This document shows positions 16,881 through 25,655 of a stretch of DNA of 64,000 bases, in pieces. The stretch is taken from positions 186,001 to 250,000 of the forward strand of contig CANLXM010000002.1 in NCBI GenBank assembly GCA_947495165.1. Direction: 5' to 3'. Positions within the stretch are counted from its first letter, which is position 1. Every line of letters begins with the position of its first letter. The position numbers were made by a program, and so were the translations under genes. Source of the DNA: an uncultured Cellulomonadaceae bacterium. Lineage in GTDB: Bacteria > Actinomycetota > Actinomycetes > Actinomycetales > Cellulomonadaceae. The notes beneath the pieces are model-generated. The model was not told the DNA's origin and did not search any database. It saw nothing but the letters and a program-made list of their open reading frames with translations.

Positions 16881-18212
16881 TCAGGCCGGTGGACGCCGTC
16901 GGCGACCCCACCCGCTCGACACGACGCTCCCGACGGGGAGCACGACCGACGGGTCGAGGCTCTTGGGGACCCCGGACAGGAAGAGCGCGAACACCGCGGG
17001 GCGGCGCTGGGCGAGCTCGAGGCGCCCGCCGTCGGCCGCCGCGAGGTCGCGCGCGAGCGCCAGGCCGAGGCCCGTGCCAGCCCCAGAGGTCACCTCACGC
17101 TCGAAGATGTGCGGGGCGAGCTCGTCGGGCACCCCGTCGCCCTCGTCGGCCACCTCGACGACGACGGCGCCGCTGGTCCCCCCGCGCGACCGGACCGTCG
17201 TGGTGCCGCCACCGTGCTTGAGCGAGTTCTCGATCAGGGTCGCGAGCACCTGAGCGAGGCCGCCCGGCGAGGCCAGCACCCGGGTGCCCGCGTCGACGTC
17301 GACCACCAGGGAGCGCCCCGCCTGCTCGAACGTCGGCCCCCACTCCTCGGCCTGCTGCGCGACGACGTCGCGCAGGACCAGGGCCTCGTTGGCCCCGCCG
17401 AGCGCGCGGCGCGAGCGACCCAGGAGGTCGTCGACGACGACGACGAGCCGCTCGATCTGCTCGAGCGAGATGCGCGCCTCCTCCTGCACCTCCGGGTTGT
17501 CCGGGGCGGCGAGCGCCATCTCCTCGATGCGCATCGTCAGGGCCGTCAGCGGGGTGCGCAGCTGGTGCGAGGCGTCGGACGCGAACTGCCGCTCGACCGC
17601 GAGCCGGGAGGCCATCCGGTCCGACGAGCGCGCGAGCTCGGCGGCGACGAGGTCGATCTCCTCGACGCCCGACGCCTCGACGTGCGGACGCACCTGGCCC
17701 GAGCCGAGCTGTTCCGCGGACGCCGCGAGGTACAGCAGCGGGGCCGAGAGCCGGTTCGCCTGCCAGATCGCCACGAGGATGCCGGCGCCGACCGCCACGA
17801 CCGACGCCACGATCACCAGGACCACGATCTGCGCGCTGCGCAGGTACAGGTCCCACTGCGACACCTGGACGTAGACGAGCGCGTTGCTGTCCGTGAGGTC
17901 AGCGACCTCCTGCGTCTGGCCCGTGATCTCCTCGCCGGCCGTGATGCGCTCCCCCGTCGGTGTCACCACCTGGATGTACGCCGACAGCCGCCCTTCGCCA
18001 CCGACGTAGGGCTCGAGCGACTCGACCGTCACCTGGTCCTCCCGCGTGAGGCGACCCTCGATCGTGCGGGAGATGTTCTGCGCGCGGATCTGCAGCTCGC
18101 GCAGCTCGTTGTTCTTGACGAGCTGCGCGCCGAGGAACGCGAGCGGGAAGCCGAGCAGGAGGACAGCGACCGCGACCGCCGAGACGGTCGCCAGGATCAC
18201 CCGGCGACGCAT
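16881..18212 (-). CDS. Sensor histidine kinase, OmpR-partner type
   Basis: A 443-residue kinase. Helix one is at about residues 8-30 and an extracellular sensor region spans about 31-125. Helix two is near 126-150 and is followed by a HAMP-like segment. The HisKA phosphoacceptor is H216 in ASDASHQLRTPLTAL. The ATPase domain has the N box LIENSLKHGGG, the G1 box DEGDGVP and GAGTGLGLALARDLAAAD. The extracellular part is acidic and too short to assign a ligand. It starts six bases after the response regulator stop, so the two form one operon with the regulator first. Signal and targets are unknown. Its place beside the GtrA gene may hint at cell-envelope sensing. Confidence 0.92.
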   Translation of the reverse strand: MRRRVILATVSAVAVAVLLLGFPLAFLGAQLVKNNELRELQIRAQNISRTIEGRLTREDQVTVESLEPYVGGEGRLSAYIQVVTPTGERITAGEEITGQTQEVADLTDSNALVYVQVSQWDLYLRSAQIVVLVIVASVVAVGAGILVAIWQANRLSAPLLYLAASAEQLGSGQVRPHVEASGVEEIDLVAAELARSSDRMASRLAVERQFASDASHQLRTPLTALTMRIEEMALAAPDNPEVQEEARISLEQIERLVVVVDDLLGRSRRALGGANEALVLRDVVAQQAEEWGPTFEQAGRSLVVDVDAGTRVLASPGGLAQVLATLIENSLKHGGGTTTVRSRGGTSGAVVVEVADEGDGVPDELAPHIFEREVTSGAGTGLGLALARDLAAADGGRLELAQRRPAVFALFLSGVPKSLDPSVVLPVGSVVSSGWGRRRRPPA

Positions 18213-18218
18213 CGAGGG

Positions 18219-18920
18219 TCAGCCGACGCCGGTCTCGAACCGGAAGCCGAGGCCACGCACGGTCGAGATGTAGCGCGGCGCGTTCGCGTCGTCTCCGAGC
18301 TTGCGGCGCAGCCAGGACACGTGCATGTCGAGCGTCTTGGTCGAGCCCACGAGCTCGGAGCCCCACACCTCGCGCATGAGCGTGTCGCGGACGACGACGC
18401 TCCCCGCGCTGCCCACGAGCACGCGGAGCAGCTCGAACTCCTTGGTGGTCAGGTGCAGCTCGCGCTCGCCCTGGAACGCGCGGTGCGCAGCGACGTCCAC
18501 GCGCACGTCCTGCGCGCGCAGCTCCTCGTCGACCTCGACCTCGCCGTGCGTGCGACGCAGCAGCGCCCGCACCCGGGCGAGGAGCTCGGCGAGCCGGAAG
18601 GGCTTGGTGACGTAGTCGTCGGCACCCGCGTCGAGCCCGACGACGAGGTCCACCTCGTCCGCCCGGGCGGTCAGCACGAGGATCGGCGTCGTCAGCCCCT
18701 GGCTGCGGATCGCGCGCGCGACGTCCAGCCCGTCCATGTCCGGGAGGCCGAGGTCGAGCACGACGAGGTCGGCGGTGCCGACGTTGTCGATCGCTCCCTG
18801 TCCCGTGCCCTGGACCACGACGTCGTAGCCCTCGCGGGTGAGCGCACGCGCCAACGGTTCGGCGATCGCCGGGTCGTCTTCTGCCAAGAGCACATGGGTC
18901 ATGTCGCCATGGTAGGTCAT
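18219..18920 (-). CDS. Response regulator, OmpR/PhoB family
   Basis: A 233-residue regulator. The receiver domain has the acidic pair AEDDPAI near the N-terminus, the phosphoacceptor aspartate in VVLDLGLPDMDGL (D56) and the switch lysine in VTKPFRLAEL. The C-terminal winged helix contains LHLTTKEFELLRVLVGSAGS, VVVRDTLMREVWGSELVGST and the recognition helix TLDMHVSWLRRKLGDD. ATG 18920 has AAGAGGA four bases before it. ATG 18902 would give a more usual N-terminus (MTHVLLAEDD) but lacks a ribosome site. It is transcribed with the kinase at 16881 and probably autoregulates. Confidence 0.93.
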   Translation of the reverse strand: MTYHGDMTHVLLAEDDPAIAEPLARALTREGYDVVVQGTGQGAIDNVGTADLVVLDLGLPDMDGLDVARAIRSQGLTTPILVLTARADEVDLVVGLDAGADDYVTKPFRLAELLARVRALLRRTHGEVEVDEELRAQDVRVDVAAHRAFQGERELHLTTKEFELLRVLVGSAGSVVVRDTLMREVWGSELVGSTKTLDMHVSWLRRKLGDDANAPRYISTVRGLGFRFETGVG

Positions 18921-18983
18921 GGCGTCCTCTTGGCACGTCCTTGACGCGCGAGGCTGACGTCGCCCTCCTCACAATGGTCCCGA

Positions 18984-19019
18984 GGGATGACGCGCGGGCC
19001 AGGGGCGGCGACCTAGGGT
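18984..19019 (+). promoter_or_regulatory. GGGATGAC element and -10 box of the second TCS
   Basis: GGGATGAC starts at 18984 and CAGG follows after eight bases. A TAGGGT box at 19014-19019 ends eight bases before GTG 19027. The GGGATGAC...CAGG arrangement recurs upstream of both ABC transporter operons downstream (21051 and 24632), so it is a candidate binding site for the response regulator at 20259, which would then regulate itself. Confidence 0.45.
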
Positions 19020-19026
19020 GAACGGC

Positions 19027-20262
19027 GTGGAGGAGACGACAGGGACGCGCCGGTGGCTGCGCGAGCACCCGCGGACCGTGGACGGCGCCATCGTCCTGCT
19101 CGTCGGGCTCGTGCTCGCCGCCACCGCCTCCGTCTACCTCGGGGCCCTGTCAGCTGCGGTCGCGTCCCTCGCCCTCCTCGCCCCGCTGACCTTCCGACGC
19201 ACCAATCCCGTCGCCTCGGCGGTCGTGACCTACGCGGTCGCCGCCGCGTTCGTCCCGAACGCACACATCGTGCTGACCCCCGCGATCGTCGCGGTGTGCT
19301 GGGCGCTGCACTCGGTCACCGTCCGCGGTCCCCGGTGGGCCCGCCGCGTGGCACTGCTCGGTGCACTGCTCGGCGTGGCCCTCGCCTCGATCGAGGTCGC
19401 CAAGTCCGCCAGCGGCACCGTGGGCGAGGCGGCCAGCTACGCCTTCTTCGGCACCATGCTGGTGCTCACCGTGTGGGCGTTCGCGTTCGCCCGCCGCTCG
19501 CGGCTGACGACCGTGCAGGCGCTCGAGGACCGCGCCCGCCAGCTCGAGACCGAGCACGAGCAGCTCGCGCGCCTCGCGGCCGCGGCGGAGCGCACCCGGA
19601 TCGCGCGGGAGATGCACGACATCGTCGCCCACTCGCTGTCGGTGATGATCGCGCAGGCCGACGGCGGCAGGTACGCGGCCGCCGCGAACCCGGACGCCGC
19701 GGCGCACGCGCTCGGGACGATCGCCGAGACCGGGCGCGACGCCCTCGCCGACATGCGGCGCCTCCTCGGCGTCCTGCGCACGGACCGGACCGACGGCGAC
19801 GCCGGCACCGACGGCGCGAGCGGCGTGAGTCCGGGTGGGACGCGGTCTCCCGAGCGTGCCCCGCAGCCCGCGAGCGGGGACATCGAACAGCTCCTCGAGC
19901 AGATGCGCGAGAGCGGCCTGCGGGTCTCCCTCGTCCGCATGGGGACGGCACGCCCGCTGCCGCCCGGCGTCGGGCTCGCCCTCTACCGCGTGTGCCAGGA
20001 GTCCCTGACCAACGTCCTCAAGCACGCCGGTCCCGACCCGGCGGTGACCGTGCTGCAGCAGTGGAACGCCGCGAGCGTGGTCCTCGAGGTCGCCGACGAC
20101 GGCCGGGGCGCCGCAGCGACCTCGGACGGCGCCGGGCACGGGCTGCTCGGCATGTCGGAGCGCGCGGCCATGTTCGGTGGCACCCTGGTCTCCGGCCCGC
20201 GCCCCGGCGGCGGGTTCCGCGTGCGCCTCACCCTTCCCCTCCCCGACCGGAGCGAGCGATGA
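19027..20262 (+). CDS. Sensor histidine kinase, NarL-partner type (HisKA_3)
   Basis: A 411-residue kinase of the DesK/LiaS class. Five or so N-terminal membrane helices (residues 20-155) have only short loops and no large sensor domain, suggesting the signal is membrane state or comes from a transporter. A coiled-coil linker leads to the phosphoacceptor H197 in IAREMHDIVAHSLSVMIAQ. The ATPase domain has YRVCQESLTNVLKHAG, VADDGRGAAA and GHGLLGMSERAAMFGG. GTG 19027 fits a leaderless start eight bases after TAGGGT. GTG 19018 is in frame but lies inside that box. Its stop overlaps the regulator start by four bases. Confidence 0.92.
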   Translation: MEETTGTRRWLREHPRTVDGAIVLLVGLVLAATASVYLGALSAAVASLALLAPLTFRRTNPVASAVVTYAVAAAFVPNAHIVLTPAIVAVCWALHSVTVRGPRWARRVALLGALLGVALASIEVAKSASGTVGEAASYAFFGTMLVLTVWAFAFARRSRLTTVQALEDRARQLETEHEQLARLAAAAERTRIAREMHDIVAHSLSVMIAQADGGRYAAAANPDAAAHALGTIAETGRDALADMRRLLGVLRTDRTDGDAGTDGASGVSPGGTRSPERAPQPASGDIEQLLEQMRESGLRVSLVRMGTARPLPPGVGLALYRVCQESLTNVLKHAGPDPAVTVLQQWNAASVVLEVADDGRGAAATSDGAGHGLLGMSERAAMFGGTLVSGPRPGGGFRVRLTLPLPDRSER

Positions 20263-20966
20263 CCGACCTCCCCTCCCCCGACCAGATCCGCGTGGCCCTG
20301 GTCGACGACCAGCAGCTCGTGCGCGCCGGCTTCCGGATGGTGATCGACTCCCAGCCGGACCTGCACGTGGTCGCCGAGGCCGGGGACGGCGACGAGGCCG
20401 TGCGCCTGCTGACCCCGCTGCGCCCCGACGTCGTGCTCATGGACGTGCGGATGCCCGGGACCGACGGGCTCGCGGCGACCGCACGCCTGGCCGAGGCATG
20501 GTCCGCCGTCCCCGGCGCCCAGTCGCGGATCATCGTGCTGACGACCTTCGACCTCGACGAGTACGTCCTCGAGGCCATCCGGGCGGGCGCGAGCGGCTTC
20601 CTGCTCAAGGACGCGCCGCCCGAGGAGATGCTGGGCGCGATCCGCACGGTGCACCGGGGCGATGCGGTGATCGCGCCGTCGAGCACGCGCCGGCTGCTCG
20701 AGCACATGTCCACCGCGCTCACGGGCGACGCCCCCGCCGACCCCGCCGACGACGCCCGCCTCGACGCCCTCACCGAGCGCGAGCGCGAGGTCCTCGTGCT
20801 CATGGCCCGGGGGCGTTCGAACACCGAGATCGGCGCGGACCTGTTCGTCGCCGAGGCGACCGTCAAGACGCACGTCGGCCGGGTGCTCGCCAAGCTCGGC
20901 GCGCGTGACCGGGTGCAAGCAGTGGTGACCGCCTACGAGTCCGGGCTGGTCCGCCCCGGGTCCTGA
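20259..20966 (+). CDS. Response regulator, NarL/LuxR family
   Basis: A 235-residue regulator. The receiver domain has VALVDDQQLVRAGFRMVID and the phosphoacceptor D62 in LMDVRMPGTDGL, with the switch lysine in FLLKDAPPEEMLGAI. The C-terminal LuxR helix-turn-helix is LTEREREVLVLMARGRSNTE, then EATVKTHVGRVLAKLG. ATG 20259 overlaps the kinase stop (ATGA). Immediately downstream are two MacB-type ABC transporter operons, an arrangement common for actinobacterial stress-response systems in which the regulator controls the transporter. The shared GGGATGAC elements support this, but binding is inferred. Confidence 0.93.
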   Translation: MTDLPSPDQIRVALVDDQQLVRAGFRMVIDSQPDLHVVAEAGDGDEAVRLLTPLRPDVVLMDVRMPGTDGLAATARLAEAWSAVPGAQSRIIVLTTFDLDEYVLEAIRAGASGFLLKDAPPEEMLGAIRTVHRGDAVIAPSSTRRLLEHMSTALTGDAPADPADDARLDALTEREREVLVLMARGRSNTEIGADLFVAEATVKTHVGRVLAKLGARDRVQAVVTAYESGLVRPGS

Positions 20967-21023
20967 CGGGGCCGGGCTCGCGCGGCTCGCTGACCTGCGG
21001 GTGCGCGGCGCCCGTGGCGCCAC

Positions 21024-21051
21024 CGCAGGGGGACGCCGAGGTCCCCCTGCG
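21024..21051 (+). terminator. Perfect 11-bp hairpin after the response regulator
   Basis: CGCAGGGGGAC and GTCCCCCTGCG are perfect complements separated by six bases, 58 bases after the regulator stop. No T tract follows. It abuts the GGGATGAC element at 21051, so it may act as a terminator or form part of the control region of the first ABC operon. Confidence 0.5.
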
Positions 21052-21118
21052 GGATGACGTGCGCGCGCCAGGACCCGCCTGCGGCCCGATGCCGCGGGTG
21101 CAGGCCCCGCCCTAGCGT
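21051..21118 (+). promoter_or_regulatory. Control region of first ABC operon, GGGATGAC type
   Basis: GGGATGAC at 21051, then CAGGACCCGCCT starting ten bases after it, GCCCGATGCC, and TAGCGTCG at 21113. The same ordered blocks occur before the second ABC operon at 24632-24702, where the bases between the blocks have diverged. TAGCGT is the likely -10. The ATG at 21166 is about 45 bases beyond the expected start and has GAAGGA before it. Confidence 0.5.
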
Positions 21119-21145
21119 CGAGACCGTGCACGAGCTCCGTGCACG

Positions 21146-22045
21146 ACGTCGATCGAAGGACCCTCATGGACACCACCGTCTACCAGCCCACCGCGACCGG
21201 GACCGCCGTGCGCGCCCGCGCCCTGACCAAGGTCTACGGCACCGGCGAAGCCGCCGTCGTCGCCCTCGACGGCGTCGACGTGGACTTCGCGGCCGGACGC
21301 TTCACCGCCATCATGGGCCCCTCCGGCTCGGGCAAGTCCACCCTCATGCACCTGCTCGCCGGCCTCGACACCGCCACCAACGGCCAAGCCTTCCTCGGCG
21401 ACACCGAGATCACCGCCCTGGGCGACAACGCCGTCACCGAGCTGCGCCGCACCCGCCTGGGCTTCGTCTTCCAGTCCTTCAACCTCCTGCCCATGTTCAC
21501 CGCCGAGCAGAACATCGTCCTGCCCCTGGACCTGGGCAACGCCAAGGTCGACCGCGCCTGGCTCTCCACCCTCGTCGACACCCTCGGCCTGCGCGACCGC
21601 CTCACCCACCGCCCCGCCGAGCTCTCCGGCGGCCAGCAGCAACGCGTAGCCATCGCCCGCGCCCTGATCGCCCAGCCCGAGGTCGTCTTCGCCGACGAAC
21701 CCACCGGCAACCTCGACTCCCGCTCCGGCGCCGAGGTCCTCAGCTTCCTGCGCCGCTCCGTGCGCGAGCTCGGACGCACCATCATCATGGTCACCCACGA
21801 CCCCGCCGCCGCCGCCTACGCCGACCGCGTCGTGCTCATCGCCGACGGCCGCATCGCCGGCGACATCTCCGACCCCACCCCCGAAGCCGTCCTGGCCGGC
21901 CTCGACGCCCTGCGCACCGTCGACACCCCCACCGAGGCCACCCGATGATCCGCCTCACCCTCGCCCAGATGCGCCGCTCGGTCGGCAGACTCACCGCCGC
22001 CGGCATCGCCATCGCCCTCGGCGCCGCCTTCGTCGCCGCCACCCT
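21146..22045 (+). repeat. Direct repeat copy 1 (ATPase gene and start of permease gene)
   Basis: This 900-base block matches 24756-25655 at a constant offset of 3610. The match covers the ribosome site, the whole ATPase gene and the first 100 bases of the permease gene. Over the 783-base ATPase gene only five base differences were found, giving two amino-acid changes (Ser to Asp after Trp-Leu, and Thr to Ala near the C-terminus). Confidence 0.92.
21166..21948 (+). CDS. ABC transporter ATPase, MacB/LolD type (copy 1)
   Basis: A 260-residue nucleotide-binding protein. Walker A is GPSGSGKST with K57, the Q-loop is [18 protein letters not shown], the signature is [15 protein letters not shown], Walker B is [13 protein letters not shown] and the switch is MVTHDPA. 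The EPTGNLD form is characteristic of the LolD/FtsE/MacB group, which drives mechanotransmission permeases rather than classical import. ATG 21166 has GAAGGA six bases upstream. The permease start overlaps its stop (ATGA). A near-identical gene lies at 24776. It is probably controlled by the TCS immediately upstream. Confidence 0.95.
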   Translation: MDTTVYQPTATGTAVRARALTKVYGTGEAAVVALDGVDVDFAAGRFTAIMGPSGSGKSTLMHLLAGLDTATNGQAFLGDTEITALGDNAVTELRRTRLGFVFQSFNLLPMFTAEQNIVLPLDLGNAKVDRAWLSTLVDTLGLRDRLTHRPAELSGGQQQRVAIARALIAQPEVVFADEPTGNLDSRSGAEVLSFLRRSVRELGRTIIMVTHDPAAAAYADRVVLIADGRIAGDISDPTPEAVLAGLDALRTVDTPTEATR

Positions 22046-24557
22046 GATCGCGGGCAACGTGATCCAGCGCGGCACCTACGACTCGGTGGCCGCGTCCCTC
22101 GGCGACGCGGACCTCGTCGTCGACGTCTACTACGGCGAGGCCGCGCTCGACGAGGACACGGTCGATGCGATCGCCGACGTCGACGGCGTCGAGGTCGTCG
22201 CGCCGGTCCTCCTGACGTACCAGGAGCTCCGGCTCGGCGAGGCGACCACGTACGTCTACGTCGTCTCGGCGACCGGCGACCCGCGGCTCGAGTCCCAGAC
22301 CGTCACGTCAGGCTCCATGCCGGACGCACCCGGGGAGATCGCGCTGCCCGCCCAGACGGCGAAGCAGCTGGGCGCGAGCGTCGGCAGCACGCTCGACGTG
22401 CCGATCACGTACTTCGAGGGCATCGAGCGGGTCTCGGCGAACACCACCGAGACCGTCGAGGTCGTCGGTCTGCTCGACGACCCCTACAACGCCTACGCCT
22501 CGCAGGGTGGCGCAGCCATCGCGACGGCCGACGAGCTGGCCTCCTGGGCGTACGACCCCGAGTCCCCCGACGGCGTCGACGCGTCGGCGCTGCGCGCCAC
22601 GGTCATCGTCGCCGACGGCGCCTCCGTCACCGAGGTCCAGGACGACCTCACCCAGCTCGTCACCGACCGCGAGATCAAGGCCGACGTCGTCACGAAGGAC
22701 GCGCACGCCAAGGTGCTCGCCGGCAAGCTCACCGGCGGCGAGAACGTCCTGACGACGCTCGTCCTCGCCTTCGCCGGCCTCGCGCTGCTCGTCGCGGGCC
22801 TGGTCATCTCCAACACCTTCCAGGTGCTCGTCGCCCAGCGCGCCCGCACCCTCGCCCTGCTGCGCTGCGTCGGCGCCAACAAGCGCCAGCTGCGCGCCTC
22901 GGTGCTCGTCGAGGCGTCGATCCTCGGGCTGAGCGCCTCCGTCGTCGGCCTGCTCGCCGGGGCAGGGGTCGCGCAGATCGCCCTGTCCGTGATCGCTGGC
23001 ACAGCCACCTCGATCCCGCTGCCGCAGTGGATCATCGTCACGCCCAGCGTGGTCGTCCTGCCGCTGCTCGCCGGCCTGCTGGTGACGATCGGCGCCGCTC
23101 TGGCTCCGGCCCGTGCCGCCACGCGCGTCTCTCCGCTGGCTGCGCTGCGCCCGCTCGAGCCGCCGACCCTGCACTCGGCGTCGGGCCGCGTCCGGATCGC
23201 GTTCGCCACGGTCATGGTCCTCGGCGGCGCCGCGCTCATGGCTGGGGGCATCCTGCTCTCGCGCGACGGGGAGGCCGAGCTCGGTCTGATCGCCGCGTTC
23301 GCCGGCGGCGCGATCTCCGTCGTCGGTCTGCTGATCAGCACACCGTTCTGGGTCCCGCGCGTGACCGCCGTCGTCGGCAGCCTGCTGAGCCGGTTCGGAC
23401 CGACCTCACGGCTCGCGGCGGCCAACTCGCTGCGCAACCCGCGCCGCACCGCCGCGACCAGCACGGCCCTGCTGATCGGCGTGACCCTCGTGGTCACGAT
23501 GTCGACCGGCGCCGCCAGCTCTCGGGTGGTCCTGCTCACCGAGCTGGAGGAGTTCTACCCCGTCGACGTCTCGGTGTCCGACGCGGCGAACTTCTCGTGG
23601 GAGGACGACGGCGCCGCGACCGGCTCCGGCCTCGACCCCCGGTTGCTCGACGAGGTCGCGACGGTCGAGGGCGTCAGCGACGTCGCGCCCGTCACGATGG
23701 GCGTCGTGTGGGTCGCCCAGGAGAAGACCACCACGACCGTCGTGGGTGTGGACCCCGGCGCCGCGCTCGGGACCCTGCCCAACCCCGCGCTCCTCGGCGG
23801 CCTCGACGAGCGCACGGTCCTCATGACCGAGGACGCGATGGACACCACGGGCGTCGCCGAGGGCGACACGCTCACGTTCGCCGCGCCGTCGGGAAGCGAG
23901 AGCGCAGCCGCAGGCGGCGCCGAGCTCACCCTCACCGTGCACGCGTCCCCGGTCGCCCGGCAGGGCTACGTCATGACCACGGCCAACCTCGAGCGGATCG
24001 CCTCGGCGACCGCGCTCGACGGCGCGTGGATCGGCCTGGACGGCACGACCACGGAGCTGGACGCGACCGTGGCGATCAAGGACGTCTTCGCGACGTCGAC
24101 CGCCTGGGTCTCCGGCTCGGCCGTCGAGCGCGCCAGCCTCGAGGACATCATCGACACGATGCTCGCCATCGTCGTCGGGCTGCTCGCGGTGGCCGTGGTG
24201 ATCGCCCTGATCGGTGTGGCCAACACGCTGTCCCTGTCCGTGCTCGAGCGCCAGCGCGAGAGCGCGACGCTCCGGGCGATCGGGCTGACCCGCAAGCAGC
24301 TGCGCGCGAGCCTCGCGATCGAAGGGCTCCTGATCACGCTCGTCGGCGCCGTCCTCGGCATCACCCTGGGGCTCGGCTACGGCTGGGCCGGCGCCGCCGC
24401 GGCGCTCGGGATGATCGGCGACGCTCCGCTCGTGGTGCCGTGGCGCGACGTCGCCCTCGTGGTGGTCGTCGCCGTCGTGGCCGGGCTGCTGGCCTCGGTG
24501 CTGCCGGCACGACGCGCGGCGCGCACCTCCCCCGTGGCGGCCCTCGGGGCCGAGTAG
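21945..24557 (+). CDS. FtsX/MacB-like ABC permease (copy 1)
   Basis: An 870-residue permease with two FtsX units: an N-terminal helix (residues 15-37), then an extracellular domain of about 220 residues, then three helices (about 265-420). Two more helices follow, then one helix starting STALLIGVTLVVTMSTGAAS, a second extracellular domain (about 545-710) and three C-terminal helices. Each unit ends in the typical LRxxGxxxxQLR coupling motif (TLALLRCVGANKRQLRASVL and ATLRAIGLTRKQLRASLAIE). This double-FtsX form is common in actinobacteria next to LolD-like ATPases. Substrates could be peptides, lipids or antibiotics, and some such systems act as sensors. The extracellular domains differ clearly from those of copy 2, while intracellular coupling parts are nearly identical. 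Confidence 0.9.
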   Translation: MIRLTLAQMRRSVGRLTAAGIAIALGAAFVAATLIAGNVIQRGTYDSVAASLGDADLVVDVYYGEAALDEDTVDAIADVDGVEVVAPVLLTYQELRLGEATTYVYVVSATGDPRLESQTVTSGSMPDAPGEIALPAQTAKQLGASVGSTLDVPITYFEGIERVSANTTETVEVVGLLDDPYNAYASQGGAAIATADELASWAYDPESPDGVDASALRATVIVADGASVTEVQDDLTQLVTDREIKADVVTKDAHAKVLAGKLTGGENVLTTLVLAFAGLALLVAGLVISNTFQVLVAQRARTLALLRCVGANKRQLRASVLVEASILGLSASVVGLLAGAGVAQIALSVIAGTATSIPLPQWIIVTPSVVVLPLLAGLLVTIGAALAPARAATRVSPLAALRPLEPPTLHSASGRVRIAFATVMVLGGAALMAGGILLSRDGEAELGLIAAFAGGAISVVGLLISTPFWVPRVTAVVGSLLSRFGPTSRLAAANSLRNPRRTAATSTALLIGVTLVVTMSTGAASSRVVLLTELEEFYPVDVSVSDAANFSWEDDGAATGSGLDPRLLDEVATVEGVSDVAPVTMGVVWVAQEKTTTTVVGVDPGAALGTLPNPALLGGLDERTVLMTEDAMDTTGVAEGDTLTFAAPSGSESAAAGGAELTLTVHASPVARQGYVMTTANLERIASATALDGAWIGLDGTTTELDATVAIKDVFATSTAWVSGSAVERASLEDIIDTMLAIVVGLLAVAVVIALIGVANTLSLSVLERQRESATLRAIGLTRKQLRASLAIEGLLITLVGAVLGITLGLGYGWAGAAAALGMIGDAPLVVPWRDVALVVVVAVVAGLLASVLPARRAARTSPVAALGAE

Positions 24558-24574
24558 ACCCGGGACGCCCCGTT

Positions 24575-24620
24575 CGACGGCCGGTCGAGGTGGAGATCTC
24601 TCCACCTCGACCGGCCGTCG
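24575..24620 (+). terminator. Long hairpin after first ABC operon
   Basis: A perfect 22-bp inverted repeat centred on the two bases at 24597-24598, beginning CGACGGCCGG and mirrored by CCGGCCGTCG. It begins 18 bases after the permease stop. No T tract follows. It may terminate transcription or protect the 3' end. Confidence 0.7.
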
Positions 24621-24631
24621 TGTACGACCAC

Positions 24632-24702
24632 GGGATGACACGGCCCTCCGCAGGACCCGCCTCCAGCCCGATGCCCCCGCACGGGCGCAGTCCGTAGCGT
24701 CG
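24632..24702 (+). promoter_or_regulatory. Control region of second ABC operon, GGGATGAC type
   Basis: GGGATGAC at 24632, CAGGACCCGCCT eleven bases after it, GCCCGATGCC, then TAGCGTCG at 24695. The distance from GGGATGAC to TAGCGT is 63 bases here and 62 at the first operon. The fixed distance and the conserved blocks amid diverged bases point to retained protein-binding sites. Confidence 0.5.
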
Positions 24703-24755
24703 TCCTCGTGCGCAGGACAGCGCACCCGCCGCGCTCGGTGCGCGCCTCCGCAGAA

Positions 24756-25655
24756 ACGTCGATCGAAGGACCCTCATGGACACCACCGTCTACCAGCCCA
24801 CCGCGACCGGGACCGCCGTGCGCGCCCGCGCCCTGACCAAGGTCTACGGCACCGGCGAAGCCGCCGTCGTCGCCCTCGACGGCGTCGACGTGGACTTCGC
24901 GGCCGGGCGCTTCACCGCCATCATGGGCCCCTCCGGCTCGGGCAAGTCCACCCTCATGCACCTGCTCGCCGGCCTCGACACCGCCACCAACGGCCAAGCC
25001 TTCCTCGGCGACACCGAGATCACCGCCCTGGGCGACAACGCCGTCACCGAGCTGCGCCGCACCCGCCTGGGCTTCGTCTTCCAGTCCTTCAACCTCCTGC
25101 CCATGTTCACCGCCGAGCAGAACATCGTCCTGCCCCTGGACCTGGGCAACGCCAAGGTCGACCGCGCCTGGCTCGACACCCTCGTCGACACCCTCGGCCT
25201 GCGCGACCGCCTCACCCACCGCCCCGCCGAGCTCTCCGGCGGCCAGCAGCAACGCGTCGCCATCGCCCGCGCCCTGATCGCCCAGCCCGAGGTCGTCTTC
25301 GCCGACGAACCCACCGGCAACCTCGACTCCCGCTCCGGCGCCGAGGTCCTCAGCTTCCTGCGCCGCTCCGTGCGCGAGCTCGGACGCACCATCATCATGG
25401 TCACCCACGACCCCGCCGCCGCCGCCTACGCCGACCGCGTCGTGCTCATCGCCGACGGCCGCATCGCCGGCGACATCTCCGACCCCACCCCCGAAGCCGT
25501 CCTGGCCGGCCTCGACGCCCTGCGCACCGTCGACACCCCCGCCGAGGCCACCCGATGATCCGCCTCACCCTCGCCCAGATGCGCCGCTCGGTCGGCAGAC
25601 TCACCGCCGCCGGCATCGCCATCACCCTCGGCGCCGCCTTCGTCGCCGCCACCCT
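24756..25655 (+). repeat. Direct repeat copy 2 (ATPase gene and start of permease gene)
   Basis: Second copy of the 900-base block at 21146-22045. A further patch of 95 identical bases inside the permease genes (22779-22873 and 26377-26471) has a slightly different offset of 3598, so identity is patchy beyond the main block. This is consistent with duplication followed by gene conversion. Confidence 0.92.
24776..25558 (+). CDS. ABC transporter ATPase, MacB/LolD type (copy 2)
   Basis: A 260-residue ATPase identical to the protein at 21166 except for two residues (WLDTLVD instead of WLSTLVD, and TPAEATR instead of TPTEATR). All catalytic motifs are intact: [17 protein letters not shown] and [11 protein letters not shown]. 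The same GAAGGA ribosome site precedes ATG 24776 and the same ATGA overlap joins it to its permease. With such identity the two ATPases could serve either permease interchangeably. Confidence 0.95.
   Translation: MDTTVYQPTATGTAVRARALTKVYGTGEAAVVALDGVDVDFAAGRFTAIMGPSGSGKSTLMHLLAGLDTATNGQAFLGDTEITALGDNAVTELRRTRLGFVFQSFNLLPMFTAEQNIVLPLDLGNAKVDRAWLDTLVDTLGLRDRLTHRPAELSGGQQQRVAIARALIAQPEVVFADEPTGNLDSRSGAEVLSFLRRSVRELGRTIIMVTHDPAAAAYADRVVLIADGRIAGDISDPTPEAVLAGLDALRTVDTPAEATR

Noticed and set aside
21146..25655. Composite transposon explaining the duplicated ABC genes
   Set aside because: No transposase, terminal inverted repeats or target-site duplication is present. Tandem duplication explains it.
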